Assembly: GCA_013399875.1 (NCBI GenBank)
Contig: VXAZ01005703.1
Coordinates: forward strand, 992,001-1,056,000
Source: Gymnorhina tibicen
Taxonomy: Eukaryota > Chordata > Aves > Passeriformes > Artamidae
Length of the DNA stretch: 64,000 bases
Direction: 5' to 3'
Below are positions 62,822 through 64,000 of this stretch, piece after piece. Position 1 is the stretch's first letter; each line of letters opens with the position of its first letter. The notes beneath the pieces were generated by a model that saw only the letters and a list, made by a program, of their open reading frames with translations, was not told the DNA's origin and searched no databases. Made by a program: the position numbers and the translations under genes.

Positions 62822-64000
62822 TTGAGCCTGGTGCCCTTGCTATTGTAGAGAATTTATGAAATAAACTCTCCCCTAAACCAGTCACATTCATCCCCAAAAG
62901 CTATGGTCTGTCTCCACCATGTAAGACTCCCATCCTTTATGGATCAGAACTTGCTTGTCTGTTACAGCCTGTGTTTATTCACAGGCACCATACCTGCTCT
63001 TGGCTTCTGTGCCAGCACACTCCTTTCAGCCACACAGCTCTCGTCTTTCCTGGTGTATTTATAGACAGTTTCCATATTGTCTCTCAGCCTTCATTAGGCT
63101 CAAGTGAACAGACAAAGCCTTTCTAATCTCCTTACATCAGGGCTGTCAATGCAGCAGGCTGTGCCTGTGGTGCTTCAGAGTCCTCTGGTTTGCACTGTGG
63201 GTGATCAGAGCTGCAGCCAGGATCCCAGATGATCCCTCCTGACTGCTCCATGCAGCGGTGGGAACACCACTCTCTGCACAGGCAACACTTGTCCCCACAC
63301 AGGCATCACTCATCCTTCCTAAGGGCTGTACAGGACAGGCAAGCCCGGAGGGGCTCCTTTTCTTCAAGCTGTTTGTTTTCACTCTCTGTTTCATCCTGAT
63401 GCTGTTATTCCAGACCTCAAGCTAACTCTGCATGCAGAAATGCCTTCTAAATACTTTTTTTTTGTGTGTTGGCTACTTGTCCTGGGCAGACCTTTTCCTC
63501 TTGCAGGTACAGCAGCCTGTCACATCAGATCCTCCTTTTGTCACAGGGAGCAGTGCAAACCTGTCTCACCACGGCAGCCAGGAAAGGTTTGGGTTTGAGT
63601 CAAACATCCCATACCCCAAATTTCTGTGTCAAACAGAAAAACATGCTGTACTAATACTATCTTCTGGATTGAAAGCCGTTGAAGCAATCAGAAATATGGG
63701 CAGCGATAAGTTGCCACACATCATAGTAAAAGAAAAAGTGTCAAGGACTTCCCCCACAAAGTTATTCATCGTTGTGTTTTAGTCTTTGTAGCAGAAATTT
63801 CATTTGAATTTCTTTTAAAAACAACTAAGTTGAAGATTAATTGTAACTAAAAGGTATTTTCTGGGAGAAATCTTTCATTGGCAGACATATGAAATCAGAA
63901 CTTGACCTAGTATTGCTTTTTTACCTAGGATGCCTGTGATAGCCAGAAATAAGGGAAATAAAATAAAACATCAGTGGATTGGAGCATTTTCAAGGGTGGA

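Larger units (their letters stand above)
59586..64000. other. non-coding stretch, no gene seen
   Basis: No exon or mobile element recognised. Bases 60830..61070 are richer in CpG and open in two forward frames (82 and 88 codons), without a known motif. Frames at 62459..62752 (minus) and 63432..63782 (plus, 116 codons) are unremarkable. Contains the 28-bp direct repeat at 62217 and the ATTAG tract at 62781. Confidence 0.55.

Noticed and set aside
1..64000. CRISPR array, operon or other prokaryotic system
   Set aside because: No regularly spaced direct repeats, no ribosome-binding sites and no dense coding. The sequence is clearly vertebrate-like.

Overview
This window looks like nuclear DNA from a vertebrate, most likely a bird and perhaps a songbird. 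That call is an inference. The DNA is moderately AT-rich and CpG-poor. It shows no bacterial gene packing, and I could recognise no Alu, L1, CR1, LTR, DNA-transposon, tRNA or rRNA. It carries many short homopolymer-anchored tracts of the GGGGTTTTTT / AAAAAACCCC type, which I associate with songbird introns and intergenic DNA. No exon of a known protein could be recognised, so the gene and chromosome are unnamed. The two assembly blemishes, a 78-N gap at 35315..35392 and a lone N at 59360, fit a draft assembly.

Layout. From 1 to about 17500 the sequence is non-coding, with small tandem repeats, a (CA)n tract, a (TTG)6 tract and one enhancer-like block near 6295..6505. From 17520 to 31500 it is again non-coding, with candidate conserved blocks around 17520, 26640 and 27540. 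From 31500 to 38400 there is a short single-membrane-segment ORF on the minus strand (31535..31696), a perfect 25-bp inverted repeat (33998..34022), the assembly gap, and another AT-rich block (38100..38410). The longest open frame, 248 codons on the minus strand, is at 42142..42888. It has several hydrophobic segments and no confident homologue.

The most promising regulatory segment is 48110..49910. An AT-rich block with four TAATTA homeodomain cores and a POU octamer is followed by a region richer in CpG. This holds a CACGTG E-box, a TATA box (49618), an ATG in strong Kozak context (49715) and a consensus splice donor (49732). It could be the promoter and short first coding exon of an unrecognised plus-strand gene. 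No supporting downstream exon was identified with confidence.

The clearest structural anomaly is at 59053..59585. About 225 bp is present twice, either side of one N. The first copy has three units of a 41-bp minisatellite and the second has one. This is best read as two overlapping contig ends or two alleles laid end to end.

No genes can be shown to work together here. The positive calls are repeats, sequence gaps and low-confidence regulatory or coding candidates.
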